Shown here: in pieces, positions 11,870-23,367 of the stretch
Position numbering within the stretch: position 1 is the stretch's first letter
Layout: the number at the start of each line of letters is the position of its first letter
NCBI RefSeq assembly: GCF_040436345.1
Contig: NC_133234.1
Coordinates: 9,734,446 to 9,798,445, forward strand
DNA from: Pagrus major
Taxonomy: Eukaryota > Chordata > Actinopteri > Spariformes > Sparidae
Reading direction: 5' to 3'
Length of the DNA: 64,000 nucleotides
Notes under the pieces: model-generated
Seen by the model: only the letters and a program-made list of their open reading frames with translations
Database searches by the model: none
Told to the model about the DNA's origin: nothing
Translations under genes and position numbers: made by a program

Positions 11870-14800
11870 TCATGGCTGATGCAGCGTGGGCCTCATGGTC
11901 ACGAATGAAAAGTTGTAGGTGTGTGGGAGACCCTGATGAGTAGAAAGGTTAAAGGATTGCCATGAGAACGGACGCAGGCCCCCCTGTGTCGTGGGGCCAT
12001 TTATTGCCTCTGCAGCCAGGTGGACAGCCATCTGGTAGTCCGTCACCTGAACCATTAGACAGAGATGGAAAGGATGGCACAAAGGAAGGAGTGCATTAGT
12101 GAGTAAAAGGGAGAAAGTGAATTTATTTAATATGAATGTGCTGATGAACTCTGACCTTAGTGTCATAGCAACCTCCTGGACGCGGCCTCCTTGGTCTCAG
12201 GTCGTTACGGCAGCAGATAGTTTTACATGGATGGCCCTTGGAGTAGGGGTCTCTCTTATAGTCTGAAAAAGAAGCAATGTGACTATTAGTCATGCTGCTT
12301 GCAGTCTAAAAATAGCAACAATATCCTGAATTATTTGGGTTTTCTGTCACATCTCTAAAGCCATTTGAGTTGAGGAAATTATGAGATATAAAGAATGGAA
12401 GAGTTTTTGTTCCACCTACTGTTGTATCTCATGATGTGTTTGAGGGAGCTGAGGTCAGACACCCTGGCCTGGTCCCTGCGGAGGATTTTGGCTCGGGGGC
12501 AGAGGTCATAAGAGAAGTCTTCTCCATATCTCTTCCACATCACGCCGTACCCACTCAGGTTGTAGATTTCAACATGAAACGGTATGTTGTAGGATGGCCA
12601 ATAACCTGCCAATTGTAGCAAACTAAAGATGGAGGTTGTCCAGCTAAAACAGCCATCCTGGATAAAACTGAAAAACCTATAGGAGCTGACAAACAAATAG
12701 ATTGTATGTTTCTTACCTCTGCGTAAAGCTGGAGACTGATCAGAATGCATCACCTTCCCAGGAATCTGCTCCACCACAGTGAGAGCTCCAGTCCTGATAC
12801 TGTGACCCAGAGAAACCCTGCTCAGGTCCACCACCATGTACTGACTGTTGTATGTACCTAAAATACAGAGAGGCGCATGCTCTGTTTCCCGACTCACAGA
12901 CGCAGAAAATCCACATGGGTTGTGAGGGTCTGTATCACTCAACACTAAAAGGACCTCCATGTTTTGGCCAGGTATGTTTTAGCCTGTTAACTACAGACTA
13001 CACATATTACCATTTCCAAAGCATGCTGTTGGTTACTGAACTATTTGTTATATTTATTATCATTATTGGTCATGGTTTCACCATAGCTGTGTGGTACTGA
13101 AATTGTGAGCAGGGATTATCTTCAAAACTCTCCCTGTCAGCACTTTCAAGGATGCTCTGACAGCTGAGAACTGCAATAGTCTGTAGCCACAGTAGCAGCT
13201 CTGTGAGGCTGCACTGAGGCACAATGGTGCTTGAGTTAAAAGGTCACATTAGCATGCTAACTAGCTCACAACAACAATCCTAAAATGGGAATGTTAAGTA
13301 GCGCTAATGTTTACCATGTTCACCACCCTAGTTTAGAGTATTAGCACGTTGACAAAAACATATTAGCACTAAACAAAAAGTACAGCTGAGGGTAATATAG
13401 TTAGTTGTAGGACAAAATAAAAGAAATTGACCTATTGGTGGTGCTAGAGGAAAGGTGAGCGGATTACCAAAGTCAATAGGATTCATCCTCTGGGGATCCT
13501 GAGCGTCTGTATATAATTTCATTGCAATCCATCCAATATTCCATTGAGACATGTCACTAAATACAAAGATTTCAACCTCTTGGATGCACTAGATGTAAAG
13601 TCAGGGGATCACCAGACTCTGTAGGCTTTATCCTCTGGGGACCATGAATTTCATGGCAATCCATTCAGTAGTTGTTGAGATGTTTCAGTCTAGACCGAAT
13701 TGATGGACCAACAGACTGACATTGCCATTCCGAGCACCACACCACTAACCTGGCTAAACATTTGTGAAGCTGGCTGCTCACCAGGTACATACAAACGTAG
13801 CAGAACGATCATCAAAATAACCAGATATCAAAACGTCCTTGAACACAGTACACCAACACAGTGTCTCTCATTGTCATGTTCAGTGAAAACATTACATATC
13901 TATACATCAAGTCCTTGCAAGTACATTGATACCGTATTGGCATATACTCCTGACATCCAAGAAGGAAGGAAATCAATCTAAATACTTACCAAAACCTTGG
14001 CATTGACATAAAACATACATGATTTGGCCAAACAAACATACACAATTTGGGCCACTTTAGTATGGTGGCTTTATCTTATGAAATAACAATATCAGACAGT
14101 CACATTATCAGTCAAACTCTAGGTGTGTTGCTTCCAAAATATGACTGACACAGGAAATACAACATGCACAGTCTTGCATGTGCCTGGTGGAAAAAAACAG
14201 AGTAAAGAGTAAACTTCTGGCTCTGGAGTTACTGACTTGCACAGACAATACATTTCTAACCTAACCCTATTTAAATGAAAGGAAAACACAGACAAAGGTA
14301 AAGGCTCTCCTGTTAACTGCCTGCAGGCCACCACAACAGTTTGGCAGGACAGGGAGCTTGAATTAAGCGGCTGCTGGAGGATCAGATGAGATGGGAGGAC
14401 TTTCAGTCTCAAGAACACTTTGTCCTGTTCTCCTCTGCCCTGCCATAGCAACATGACGTGAAGGATCAAAGCAGCTGGCCAATTAACAAACACTAGTGTT
14501 GTGTGATGAGAAGGATGGCCTGTTTGAGATGCTGCTAAATCTCTATGGAAACTTGTCTAGCGAATTTTTACATAGCCAGGGTTTAGTTCAAGACCGAGGT
14601 CAACGTCACGAAAGGTCTTGTCTGGCATCCTGAACAATCCCTCTCTAACCCAGTGACGCACTGGCACGAAAAGGAAAGGTCTCTGGTCATACGAGGGATG
14701 AGAGGGAGCAAAATAAACTTAAATCGATTACACATACAGTATATGATCATAAATTAATCAGTTAATAGATGCATGCAGTATGTTTGTCTGTAAGAAATTT

Positions 14801-17800
14801 AATGAGAAGAAATGTAACCAACATTTTGTAATTACAGTTACATGTCTCTCATTTCTGGGTTCATTTGTTTGTTGAAGTGATGTATTTTTAGCCATTTTAA
14901 TGGCATGACTAGAATGGCAATGTTGTTCTGTCAGTCCACCACTTTGGTCCAGACTGAAATATCTCAAAAACGCCATTTGGCTCACATTCATGTCCACCCA
15001 GGGAAGAAATGTAATAACTTTGGTGGCTTATCCTGTTGTGCCACCAGCAAGTCAAAAGTTTCCACTTGTCTAATGAAATTTCTCAACATCAGTTCGCATT
15101 GGCACAAGATTTTTCTCACAGACACGCTTGGTTCTCAGAGGATGAATCCTATTAACTTTGGTGATTCCCAGATTTTTCCTCTAGTGTCTACCTCAAGGTT
15201 CATACTTGGTTTTAATTGAAATATCATGACTGTTGGATGGATTGTCTTTTGTTTTGAAACATCTACATGACATTTGGTACAGCCTAAGGGGGACAGGAGA
15301 AATTTGAGATAAAACCCAATAATTATCCTGTATCCACCTTAACTCTTCCTCAACTGGATGCAATATCCCTGTGAATGCTCTCAGCTTGACATATGCATAC
15401 AGACAATCACTTTACTCGATGTGACTGATATTATTCAAGTACTTGAAAAGTGTGTAACACCTGTTTTTTGTCTACTTTGTTTTGAACAAAATCCTGTCAA
15501 ACAACACCCTTGTCTTGACTCACATCAACAGGATTTTACCTGAGTTGTATTTGGAGAAGATGTGCGCCCACTCCTCTCCACTGTGCGCCAGGCTGTTGGC
15601 CAGGCGGACTCTCTGCCAGGACAGCAGGCTGTGAGGGCTGAGCTGGGAGAACAGGGAGACATTGAAGACGCCGATGGAGGTCTGAGTCATCAGCAGGCCG
15701 CTCCCGAGGAGGTAGAAGTCATCCAGAGACATCAGGAAGCCTGGAGGAGGTGGAGGAGGAGGAGGGAGTGGTGGTCATATAGTAGCAAAGGGTAGAGGAG
15801 AGTGAGAGGTGGATGATTTAAGACTTGTGATGAGATCATTTCTTATTCTCGCCTACAACCTACGGCTTCCATGCAGGTTGTATGACTAGTTATCGGTAGT
15901 GGAAAGTCCTGTACCTATATTGTAATGTTTTCAAGAACAAGTTTGAAGTAATTGTAGTTTACTTCAGGGAAATACTACATTTTTATCTCTTCGACAAGTT
16001 GGGACTTAAATCCACCCTATAATACATTTCCAGTTAGCAGCAGAGAGAAAAAGTTAGCGACTAGCTGGTGAGCGTAGTGGAGCATTTAGCAGTTAGCATT
16101 TAGAAATATTTCTATTATTACAACTACCAATTCAAATGCTACTATTAATAATTAATATGCCATACTGGTGCTATCAATAATAAAAATCATAGTCCGAGGA
16201 TTATTTCCACCTCCACTACTTCTACATCTACATAAAGTATTTATACTGCATATTTTCTCATTCTGTTGGCCCTGATCTGCTGTGTGCACTAAATGTTTCA
16301 CATTGTCAGAGAGGACGCAGCTTAAGAAGGCTGCACAGGTCACACACCACCTGCAGTGGCAGGGGTGTATTACATCTCTCATTTTAATGTAGTGAAGTAA
16401 TATCCTTGCCCCTGCCGCCCTCTAAAAATACGGCTTCAAAACCACTTGTGTTCTGATAGCAATGGAGCCTGTAAGAGGATTTTTATGGCGTGGGCCACTC
16501 GGCAAATCTTTGTCCGCAAATTACTCAGCCTCCCCTGACTTGACAGAGAGGGAATACTTTCATACCGCTCTGTTTAGCGTGTACACACACTGCGCTGGAT
16601 GTTTCCTCATCACTGACTAAGCCGTGTGCTTAGCAGAAGAATTACTTTCAGTGGAGAATGTTCATTGAGGATTTGGGTTAAGTCCTTGATGTCAGTGTTT
16701 ATATTTTCCAAGATGAAAACGAAACCGTGTGGATTAAGGACAAGCTGTTCACCTCAGCTCGGGGCTTTTACAAGAAAGCTGTGCTTTGGTGCACTGTAGG
16801 TTGACAAGCTCTGCTGTTCAAAATTCAAGTCATTTACTCAGAAAACACTGTTGCATCAACAAGCAGTAAATCTCACTTTTACTTATGCCATGCAAGTCCT
16901 CTGATAGTGTGCAGCTCATGTGTGTGATATTATACTTTGTGCAAGCATCTGTGTGTACCTGGATAGCTGCTGAACGACATCTTTCCAGTGGCGGTGTGTG
17001 TGTCGGACAGCCTGAAGTCCCAGTGCTTATAGATACGCATGGTGGCTGCATATGTGTACCAGCTCGAGTGGCCGAACAACAGGTTCTCAAAGCCTGGCAG
17101 CACCTGAAATACAGAACAGAGAAAGTGGGGTTGATGTGAGGGACGTGTGCATGTTGTGCCTGATGTTAGCATGTTTTTACTGGTTAGGGCATGAACCTCC
17201 TTTTGAATATTTCACTGATTCCTGGTAAATGTAACAATTTTAGTTAAAGGTGCAATATGTAAGACTTTCAGTTTAAAGGTGCTTAGACCTAAAACCTTCT
17301 CCTCCTGGCCTTCAAAAACAGCAACACTCCCCCAGTGCTCCAAGCTCCCTTTCCAGACCGCTAGCTGCACGGCTAACTAGGCTAACAAGTTAATGACTGC
17401 TCCAGTCCAGTAGCAGTAGCTCCATTTGTTTGGAGCATGAATTTGACAGTTGGCCAATTCTTACCCATTGTACCTTTAAGAACTACGATACGCAGATACA
17501 GATTATATGGAAACATTTTATTCAAATAAAGGGAAAAAACAGCAAAATAAAGGTTCCTGTAATAAAATGGGATAAAAATAAATCTAAATGAAACCTAATA
17601 ATATAGGATTTCTGGTTGCACTGCATCACTCAGTGTACTCACTTCTACAGTATTTGCACTTTGTCTTTGTTGCCTGAATTGGTGTAAATGGGAGAAAACA
17701 TCGGCCTGCAAATGGCCTTTCACAGTCATTGACATATTTTTGAGGCAGAATCCCCATGCACAAGGCCCCACAATAAAACTAATTAGGTGCCCGTTGAGGC

Positions 17801-20326
17801 TTCCCAAGCGCTCCCTCAAGTTTGAGCCAAATGGGCTTGGCCTAACCTTGATGAGAGCAGTGCAGTGGCCCATTCCTGGCATCCTGAAAGCGCCGGCCCC
17901 TGTGGAGGAGTTGGAGCGAGGCGTCAGAGCTGGGACGAGGTCCAGGAGGTCGCCGACACCATTCAGAATCTGGAGGGCAAACGCTGACAGAGGCTGAACA
18001 GGAAGGAGAGAGCAAGTGGCATAGATGAATGAAATGATACTGAGACAGCGCTCTCACCAGCTCTCCAACACACACTCTCACACACCTCTCTGTGTTTGCT
18101 TTTGGCCCACAGTGCAGCTCCTGCATGGAGTCCATCCAGCTGGGCCAGGATCAGTCCCAGATGCTTCCACAAGGGGTCGCTGTATCTCCTCAGTTTCACC
18201 TGCTCTCTGGCCCACTGGTCCTGTTTGCTGTGGGACATTCAGAGAGCTGAAAGGCACTTTGGGATGTTTCTGTTACCAATTAGTGTATTTCTGTTGAACA
18301 AATCTGCAGCCTGAATTTGCTGAGTATTTAAATTCAGGATCACTGCATGCATAAATATATTTTTTGCATTTAGTATAGTCCTTCACAAACAGGGGACAGT
18401 GCAGGTGAAAATTCTCCCCTTCTTTACAAATTTCATTGTTTTCTGTGGCTAAAGGGATGAAACTCTGGTATAATAAGAGGAACACAATGACGTTAGTATC
18501 AGACCAATTGCTTCCAACAGACATCGAGTTAATCTTGAACACAAACTGATCTTAAGACTGTACCTTAAAAACCTCTTCAGGGGATTCAGAACCTTCTCAT
18601 CCTTTATGAGTTGGGGGTACATGTTGGAGTAATGATCGGACATCTGTCTACAAAGAGAGAAGAACAACAGTGGGAATTAAACCACAACTAAAGTTACTAG
18701 CTACACTGTCAGAACTGTAACCCAATCAATTAACTTTGTGTAAGATTATATGAAGATTAGCAACAGGTGCCGCATTTATAAAGGCCCTCTCAGTGTTTTA
18801 CTTATGAGTATTCCCATAATTAATACTGTTACTGAGATGCTTCTCTCAAGCGACTGAAATTAGAAAAGAATAATTTACACATAAAGTAATACAGAGTTAC
18901 TTTTCTTGCATTGCCAATATGTTAACTCTAATAACAACTCTTACAGTGGACATATCAGCCTGTAATAGTAGTAAAAGCCCAGACCACACTGATAACATTA
19001 ACTATTACCTATTTCTAAGTGGAAGAAACCATGTTTATGGTAAAACTTTAAAAAAATAACCACTTTTTTTTATCTGCCCTGCAATGCAAAATTTTTGTAA
19101 ATTCATATAATTGCTATATTTCGTTTGTTGTTATTTTCCTTCCACTGATGTAAAAGGAATAAATAGAATATATGGGCTCAAACAAAAATTAGGGGAGTTT
19201 AATGGGAAAAAATGGAAGAAATTTCAGGAGGAGCAACAGTATACTATGTACTTGAAGTGATGTGTTCAGGTGAGTGTCCGTTGACAGTAAACTGACTCTG
19301 TGGGCTCAAAGTAATTCAGTTTGAGTTAATACACTCAGATTTATTTTAATACCAGTTCGCTTACAAGACCTTTAACACTCACCCAGCAGTGAGATAACCT
19401 TCCAGGTACCCAGCCAGGAAGAAGGTGGTCTCGTCCTCCTGTGTGATGCCACCATGACCTGCGCAGATCTCCAAGACGCCCCACCCAGACATGAGCAGGG
19501 TGTCATTGAAGTAGCCGTAGGCTCCCCCCTCCGTCTCCATCACCCCCTCCTTCAGGATCACACTTTTCTGGGCAGCATCCCAGAACACGGTGGCCTCTTG
19601 GAGCTCTACCATTGTAGGAGGATGGACAGGGTTACAGGGTTGAGGTTGGATAACAACTATTATGTAAGATAATGTTATGACACCATTAGAATGGATAATA
19701 AGAAAAAACGCAACCTTTTTCCTTTCTTTTTTTTTTTTTTTTTTTTTACATGTTGCTATTTGTTGCTTGAATGGTTTCTGCCAAATGGATATTCATATTA
19801 GACAAGCAAAGCATTAATTCACATTTCGACTTGGACATACAGGTATGTAATTTACTATTTTAAACTAAATCTTATTTATTGTATGTTTGGGTTTTTCACA
19901 GTAAACATGAAACGGGAAAATTATATTTACAAAGAGTATATAATTGCTTCAATATATATTGATTTTATAGACTATTTCCAGGCTAATTATTATGTGTCAT
20001 ACTTCCAAGATTTAAAGTAGCCTTATATATGTAGATATAGCCTACGTAAATAGAATAGAATGGAGCAGAAGAGGACAAAAACAGAAATTAGCCTTATTGA
20101 AAACTTTGCCAGGTGCCATCATGAGCTGCTGCATGCGCCCATACGCGAGTCCCTGGTAAACAAACAGCCTTTCTTCATCAACATTAGGTTAAACTGAATT
20201 ATATTGGATTCAGAATAAGTTTCCGTCATGTACGGACACTCCACAGCGAAATTACTCACGGTGTATTTGCACTGATGCAGCCAATGCGCTCAGCAGGACC
20301 CACAGTGTGATGCTCTTCCTCTCCAT
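11870..20326 (-). CDS. plbd1: Phospholipase B-like 1 (PLBD1), complete, 11 exons
   Basis: Exons in transcript order: 20260-20326, 19383-19605, 18564-18647, 18086-18227, 17847-17993, 16959-17103, 15540-15740, 12717-12857, 12420-12605, 12156-12262, 11870-12046. All have GT/AG boundaries and compatible phases; they total 1620 nt, 539 aa plus stop, close to human PLBD1 (about 553). Residues 1-22 look like a signal peptide (basic MERK, then a hydrophobic core). The family is a lysosomal/secreted N-terminal-nucleophile hydrolase. The nucleophile cysteine is kept in [10 protein letters not shown] at about residue 216; cleavage just before it would activate the enzyme. Other family blocks: [87 protein letters not shown]. 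Several N-glycosylation sequons fit a secretory protein. Substrate is presumably glycerophospholipid, from the family. PLBD2 is less likely on motif wording. Introns hold a TIR element and other repeats. Confidence 0.95.
13175..13745. repeat. Interspersed repeat family A (plbd1 intron 7)
   Basis: Shares GCTCTGTGAGGCTG and nearby AATGGTGCTT / TAGCATGCTAAC wording with 38150-38345. Inside it, the block ATCCTCTGGGGA...TTTCATGGCAATCCAT occurs twice (about 13487-13530 and 13630-13665), a partial internal duplication. The same block appears in reverse orientation at 14900-15260. No coding capacity seen. Boundaries are approximate. Confidence 0.55.
14900..15260. repeat. Interspersed repeat family A, reverse orientation
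   Basis: Reverse-complement counterpart of the 3' half of the 13175-13745 repeat: TCAGAGGATGAATCCTAT and GACTGTTGGATGGATTG correspond to ATTCATCCTCTGGGGAT and CAATCCATCCAATA there. It lies in the same plbd1 intron, so the two copies are inverted relative to each other. Confidence 0.5.
15895..16265. repeat. Interspersed repeat family C, diverged copy
   Basis: Contains GTAGTTTACTT, ACTACATTTTTATCTC and CCACCTCCACTACTTCTAC wording similar to the AAGTA/GTAGTGGAGTA repeat at 31690-32075, in mixed orientation. Weakly supported; lies in plbd1 intron 6. Confidence 0.35.
17244..17479. mobile_element. TIR element flanked by TTAA, GTGCAATATGTAAG family (copy 2)
   Basis: A 236-bp element in plbd1 intron 5. 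It begins TTAAAGGTGCAATATGTAAG and ends CTTACCCATTGTACCTTTAA, so the ends are inverted repeats with a few mismatches and TTAA lies at both tips. TTAA tips fit piggyBac-type insertion, but the family could also be hAT-derived. No coding capacity. Confidence 0.65.
19729..19747. repeat. Poly-T tract
   Basis: About 19 consecutive T in plbd1 intron 1. It may be the tail of a retroposed sequence on the minus strand, but I see no adjoining element. Confidence 0.6.
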
Positions 20327-20537
20327 GATAGCTGATATTTTCCCGTGTCATGTATATCAACAGATAAATGTTCTTATGATGATCACGAGCGACGATGAAA
20401 TATGACTTCTTAGCTGCCGATGAAAAGGTAGTTTTCGGTTGCCATCACTTATAATTGCTTTTAAATATTTTTAGTATTCATAATCATTCTGGTAAAGGTC
20501 CATTAATCGACCTCTTTGTTGAAAAAGCAAAAGCATT

Positions 20538-20610
20538 CACCCCAGATGGGACTCGAACCCACAATCCCTGGCTTAGGAGGCCAGTGCCTTATCCATTAGG
20601 CCACTGGGGC
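20538..20610 (-). tRNA. tRNA-Arg (anticodon CCT)
   Basis: The minus strand folds into a complete 73-nt cloverleaf: acceptor GCCCCAG/CTGGGGT, D arm GCCT...AGGC with loop AATGGATA, anticodon stem CTGGC/GCCAG with loop CTCCTAA (anticodon CCT), variable loop GGATT, T arm GTGGG/CCCAT with loop TTCGAGT. No intron. The internal A-box (TGGCCTAATGG) and B-box (GGTTCGAGTCC) are intact. T-runs on the minus strand just downstream (CTTTTG, then CTTTTTC) supply a Pol III terminator. It lies between plbd1 and cby1, 212 bp upstream of the plbd1 start codon. Confidence 0.96.
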
Positions 20611-21130
20611 TATATGAAAATGGGCGGGGTCACCGTGGTATTTAATGACATATAGAACATTTATAGTACATCTTGCTTTTAGTCGTAGAGTCATTGTTTA
20701 AAAACATAATTTTGACAGGCTGCGTTTATGAAACATTTTTTAAGGAATTTCTCTGAATACACGATTTGTGCATGAATATAACCGCTTTGAAAGGCGGTCA
20801 CCATGGTGATGCGTTTACGTTCCATGGATGGTTCCATTATCTCCCCTAAATAGGGGTGTTTATGTTATCCTGATGCGAAATTGACTATTACAGTTTGCAT
20901 ACAACGCTCTATATAGTGCACTCAAGCTTAAGGTTAAACCTAAAATGCCTTTAACTTGCTGGTGTGGGCAAATCCCTTGCAACTGTTTTAACTTTAAATC
21001 GTGCGATATTTCAGTGTCGTCTCTTTCAGAGAAATGGAAGTTTCACGCTTGCGCACTAGCAAGCATGGTTTTGTTTGGAGAGAAGAATTTCAACCACCAA
21101 GCTAAGAATTTATATAAATAGTCTGTATGG
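20611..21130 (+). promoter_or_regulatory. cby1: cby1 upstream region and probable non-coding first exon
   Basis: Between the tRNA and cby1. A TGCGCA core (NRF1-like) sits near 21050-21056 and TATATAAATA near 21112. GGAG/GTAAAT at about 21127-21134 is a plausible splice donor ending a 5' non-coding exon that would join the acceptor at 21367. It cannot be confirmed from sequence alone. Confidence 0.4.
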
Positions 21131-21388
21131 AGGTAAATATACAAGTTCTATATTTTCAGTAACACAACAACAACTAACCCACCTGTGAGGCAGTCGACAG
21201 TTTCAATTAATTGTCAGGTATGAGTAGTACTCACACCTAGCGAGTGTTAGCCACCTAGCATTAGCTCGGTAATGTATCTTTTAGTAACGTAAACACATAC
21301 TGTGACTACGTGTTATTGTTATGTATAAAATATTAATGCTACCCTTTGTGTGCTGTCTTTTACACAGGACCTTAAAAAATCACTAAAG

Positions 21389-22246
21389 ATGCCGTTCTTT
21401 GGAAGCACGTTCAGTCCGAAGAAGACTCCACCTCGCAAATCTGCATCTCTGTCCAGCCTTCACACGGTGAGTTAGGAGCACTTTCTGTACTATGGCAGCT
21501 AACTGTTTTAATGAAGTGCACTGATGGGTACGTGCAAATAAGACTAATGAGGTCAAAAGCAAATGGTTGAAAAAAACTTGCCTTGAGACAGCTGAGATGT
21601 AGCTAGACTGTGCAAGAGGGCTGCTATTTATTTCTTTTTCACCTCGTTTAGTTGGATCGGTCAACAAGAGAAGTAGAGCTGGGCCTTGAGTATGGACCTC
21701 CTGCGATGAACATTGGAGGTCAGACCTGGAAATTTGAAGAGGGACAGTGGATTACAGGTAATGACTCTGATAATGCTGAACACATACCAGTGCAGTGCTC
21801 TGGCGTGTGTTGCCACATCTGCTGGATCATTCACTGCTGGTCTCTGAATGGTCAACACAAAATTGATTCTTGTTTTGTTTGTGTTTTTGTTGAACCAGAA
21901 TCTGGAGGAAATGCATCAAGTAGAGAATTGCAGCGGCTTAAGAAAAAAAATGTACAGCTTGAGGAAGAGAACAATCTCCTGAAACTGAAGATTGAAGTTC
22001 TCTTGGACATGGTGAGAACCAAGTAGCTTTGATTATGCCCTCACAGTCTCCGTCACATTAAAGATGCAATATACATCTTTATACACTGAGGTAGGAATGT
22101 TTGATTGAATTTTGTTTGTCTTACCAAAGCTGTTAAATAACTGATATTTAATCTTTTCCTTGTAGTTGACGGAGACTACTGTGGAGTACCACCTGATTGA
22201 GAAAGAAGTGGAAGATTTAAAGACTCAACATCGAAGAAAGAAATGA
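21389..22246 (+). CDS. cby1: Chibby homolog 1 (CBY1), complete, 4 coding exons
   Basis: Coding exons 21389-21466, 21652-21757, 21899-22011 and 22166-22246 join in phase to 378 nt, 125 aa (human 126). The N-terminus MPFFGSTFSPKKTPPRKSAS is nearly identical to vertebrate Chibby. It is followed by DRSTREVELGLEYGPP and the WKFEEGQWI block, then a leucine-rich coiled coil from about residue 70 (LQRLKKKNVQLEEENNLLKL) to a basic tail ending RRKK. Chibby binds beta-catenin and dampens Wnt signalling; it also acts at the distal appendages of the basal body in ciliogenesis. The coiled coil mediates dimerisation. The ATG has A at -3, and the exon starts at an ACACAG acceptor. Intron 2 (21758-21898) is 141 nt, divisible by three and free of stops. 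A likely poly(A) signal AATAAA lies at 22353-22358, with another near 22633. Confidence 0.97.
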
Positions 22247-22352
22247 CTGATCTGATATGATGCCTTCATAAAAGGACATCAGAGTTTAAAGTTTGTTGAT
22301 GTAAATCTTTCTTTCTTTTTGTTTTTGTTTTTGCTCATAAGAACAGATGTAA

Positions 22353-22358
22353 AATAAA
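22353..22358 (+). terminator. cby1: cby1 poly(A) signal
   Basis: AATAAA 107 bp past the cby1 stop codon. A second AATAAA near 22633 could give a longer transcript. Confidence 0.6.
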
Positions 22359-22689
22359 GTGATAATGAGTTTTCTCATAATGAGGACTATTGTGCTGTAG
22401 GTCTCCGCCCTGCTTGTATTTATTGGAAAAGCAGGTACCACAGGGTCAGATGTAGTGCCTATTATTAATGTACTGTCCTACATTTGTACAATCACCATGA
22501 ATCTGAAACAACTGTGAACGTCTTTCTTCAACACACAGCATATTTTCTACATCTTTTACATCTGTACGGCAAGGATAGGCCGATATTTCTTTGTAATCTT
22601 TGTATTTTCTGTGTTTTATATTCAGATCAAAAATAAAAATGTGTTTTCGTTCACATTTTTATATATTTTATACATATTATCATATTACC

Positions 22690-23090
22690 CCTTATTCAAT
22701 TAAGACTTTGTTGAGTTGTAACCAGTGACACATTCACAAGAAGACAGGGATAACAACAAAGACTGCCAAACTACACACATCTAAATCCAAGTTTGAAGTT
22801 TGGAGTCAGAGCCTTGAGCTGAGATTTTTTTGTTAAAATCCTTGTAATATTTGTACAATATTGCAATGAGATCATGATCATGTAATGTGTGTATTCAGAA
22901 TTTTCTGCATCACTATATTCGCATTACATGGTAATATTAGCAATATGATTGAATTACCACATATCTATCCCATGTGAAATGTACTCTTTGTTGTTTTTTG
23001 TAAGAGTATACTTTTACATTTTTAGGAGCAGAACTATGCGTAATACAAATATGTTGTATAAAACAGTGCAGGGTCATTTTATGAATTAAT
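22690..23090. other. Intergenic spacer between cby1 and pdap1
   Basis: AT-rich, with no gene, repeat family or clear motif seen. Confidence 0.5.
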
Positions 23091-23160
23091 TTACGCTCTT
23101 TAGCTAATTGGTCAGTGCACCTGTCAGTTAAATGCGCAGGAGGCGGTGCTCAGTGCAGCG

Positions 23161-23192
23161 ATTGGTTGAATGGTCGTAACTGCGCATGCGCA
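23161..23192 (+). promoter_or_regulatory. pdap1: pdap1 promoter: inverted CCAAT box and NRF1 site
   Basis: ATTGG (CCAAT on the minus strand) at 23161-23165 is followed by the palindrome TGCGCATGCGCA at 23181-23192, a perfect match to the NRF1 consensus. The surrounding 23140-23390 is CpG-richer than its flanks and has no TATA box. Both sites lie about 175-205 bp upstream of the pdap1 ATG, typical of a housekeeping promoter. Confidence 0.65.
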
Positions 23193-23367
23193 TGCTGTCG
23201 TGAGTGAATGCAGCATTTCGACGTTTTGTCCTGCTGACAGCGGGAGAGACGAAGTACTTTCTAGCCTTTTCTTTTAGCACTTTAAACCATCGGCGTTGGT
23301 TGTACAACTGTCGGGTCATTCAGCCTTATAATAGCGGACTTCGTCTGTACTAACTTCACTTTCGATA

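Noticed and set aside
20455-20655. 66-aa frame containing GTRTHNPWLRRPVPYPLGHW
   Set aside because: This is the translation of the opposite strand of the tRNA-Arg gene, a known source of false peptides.
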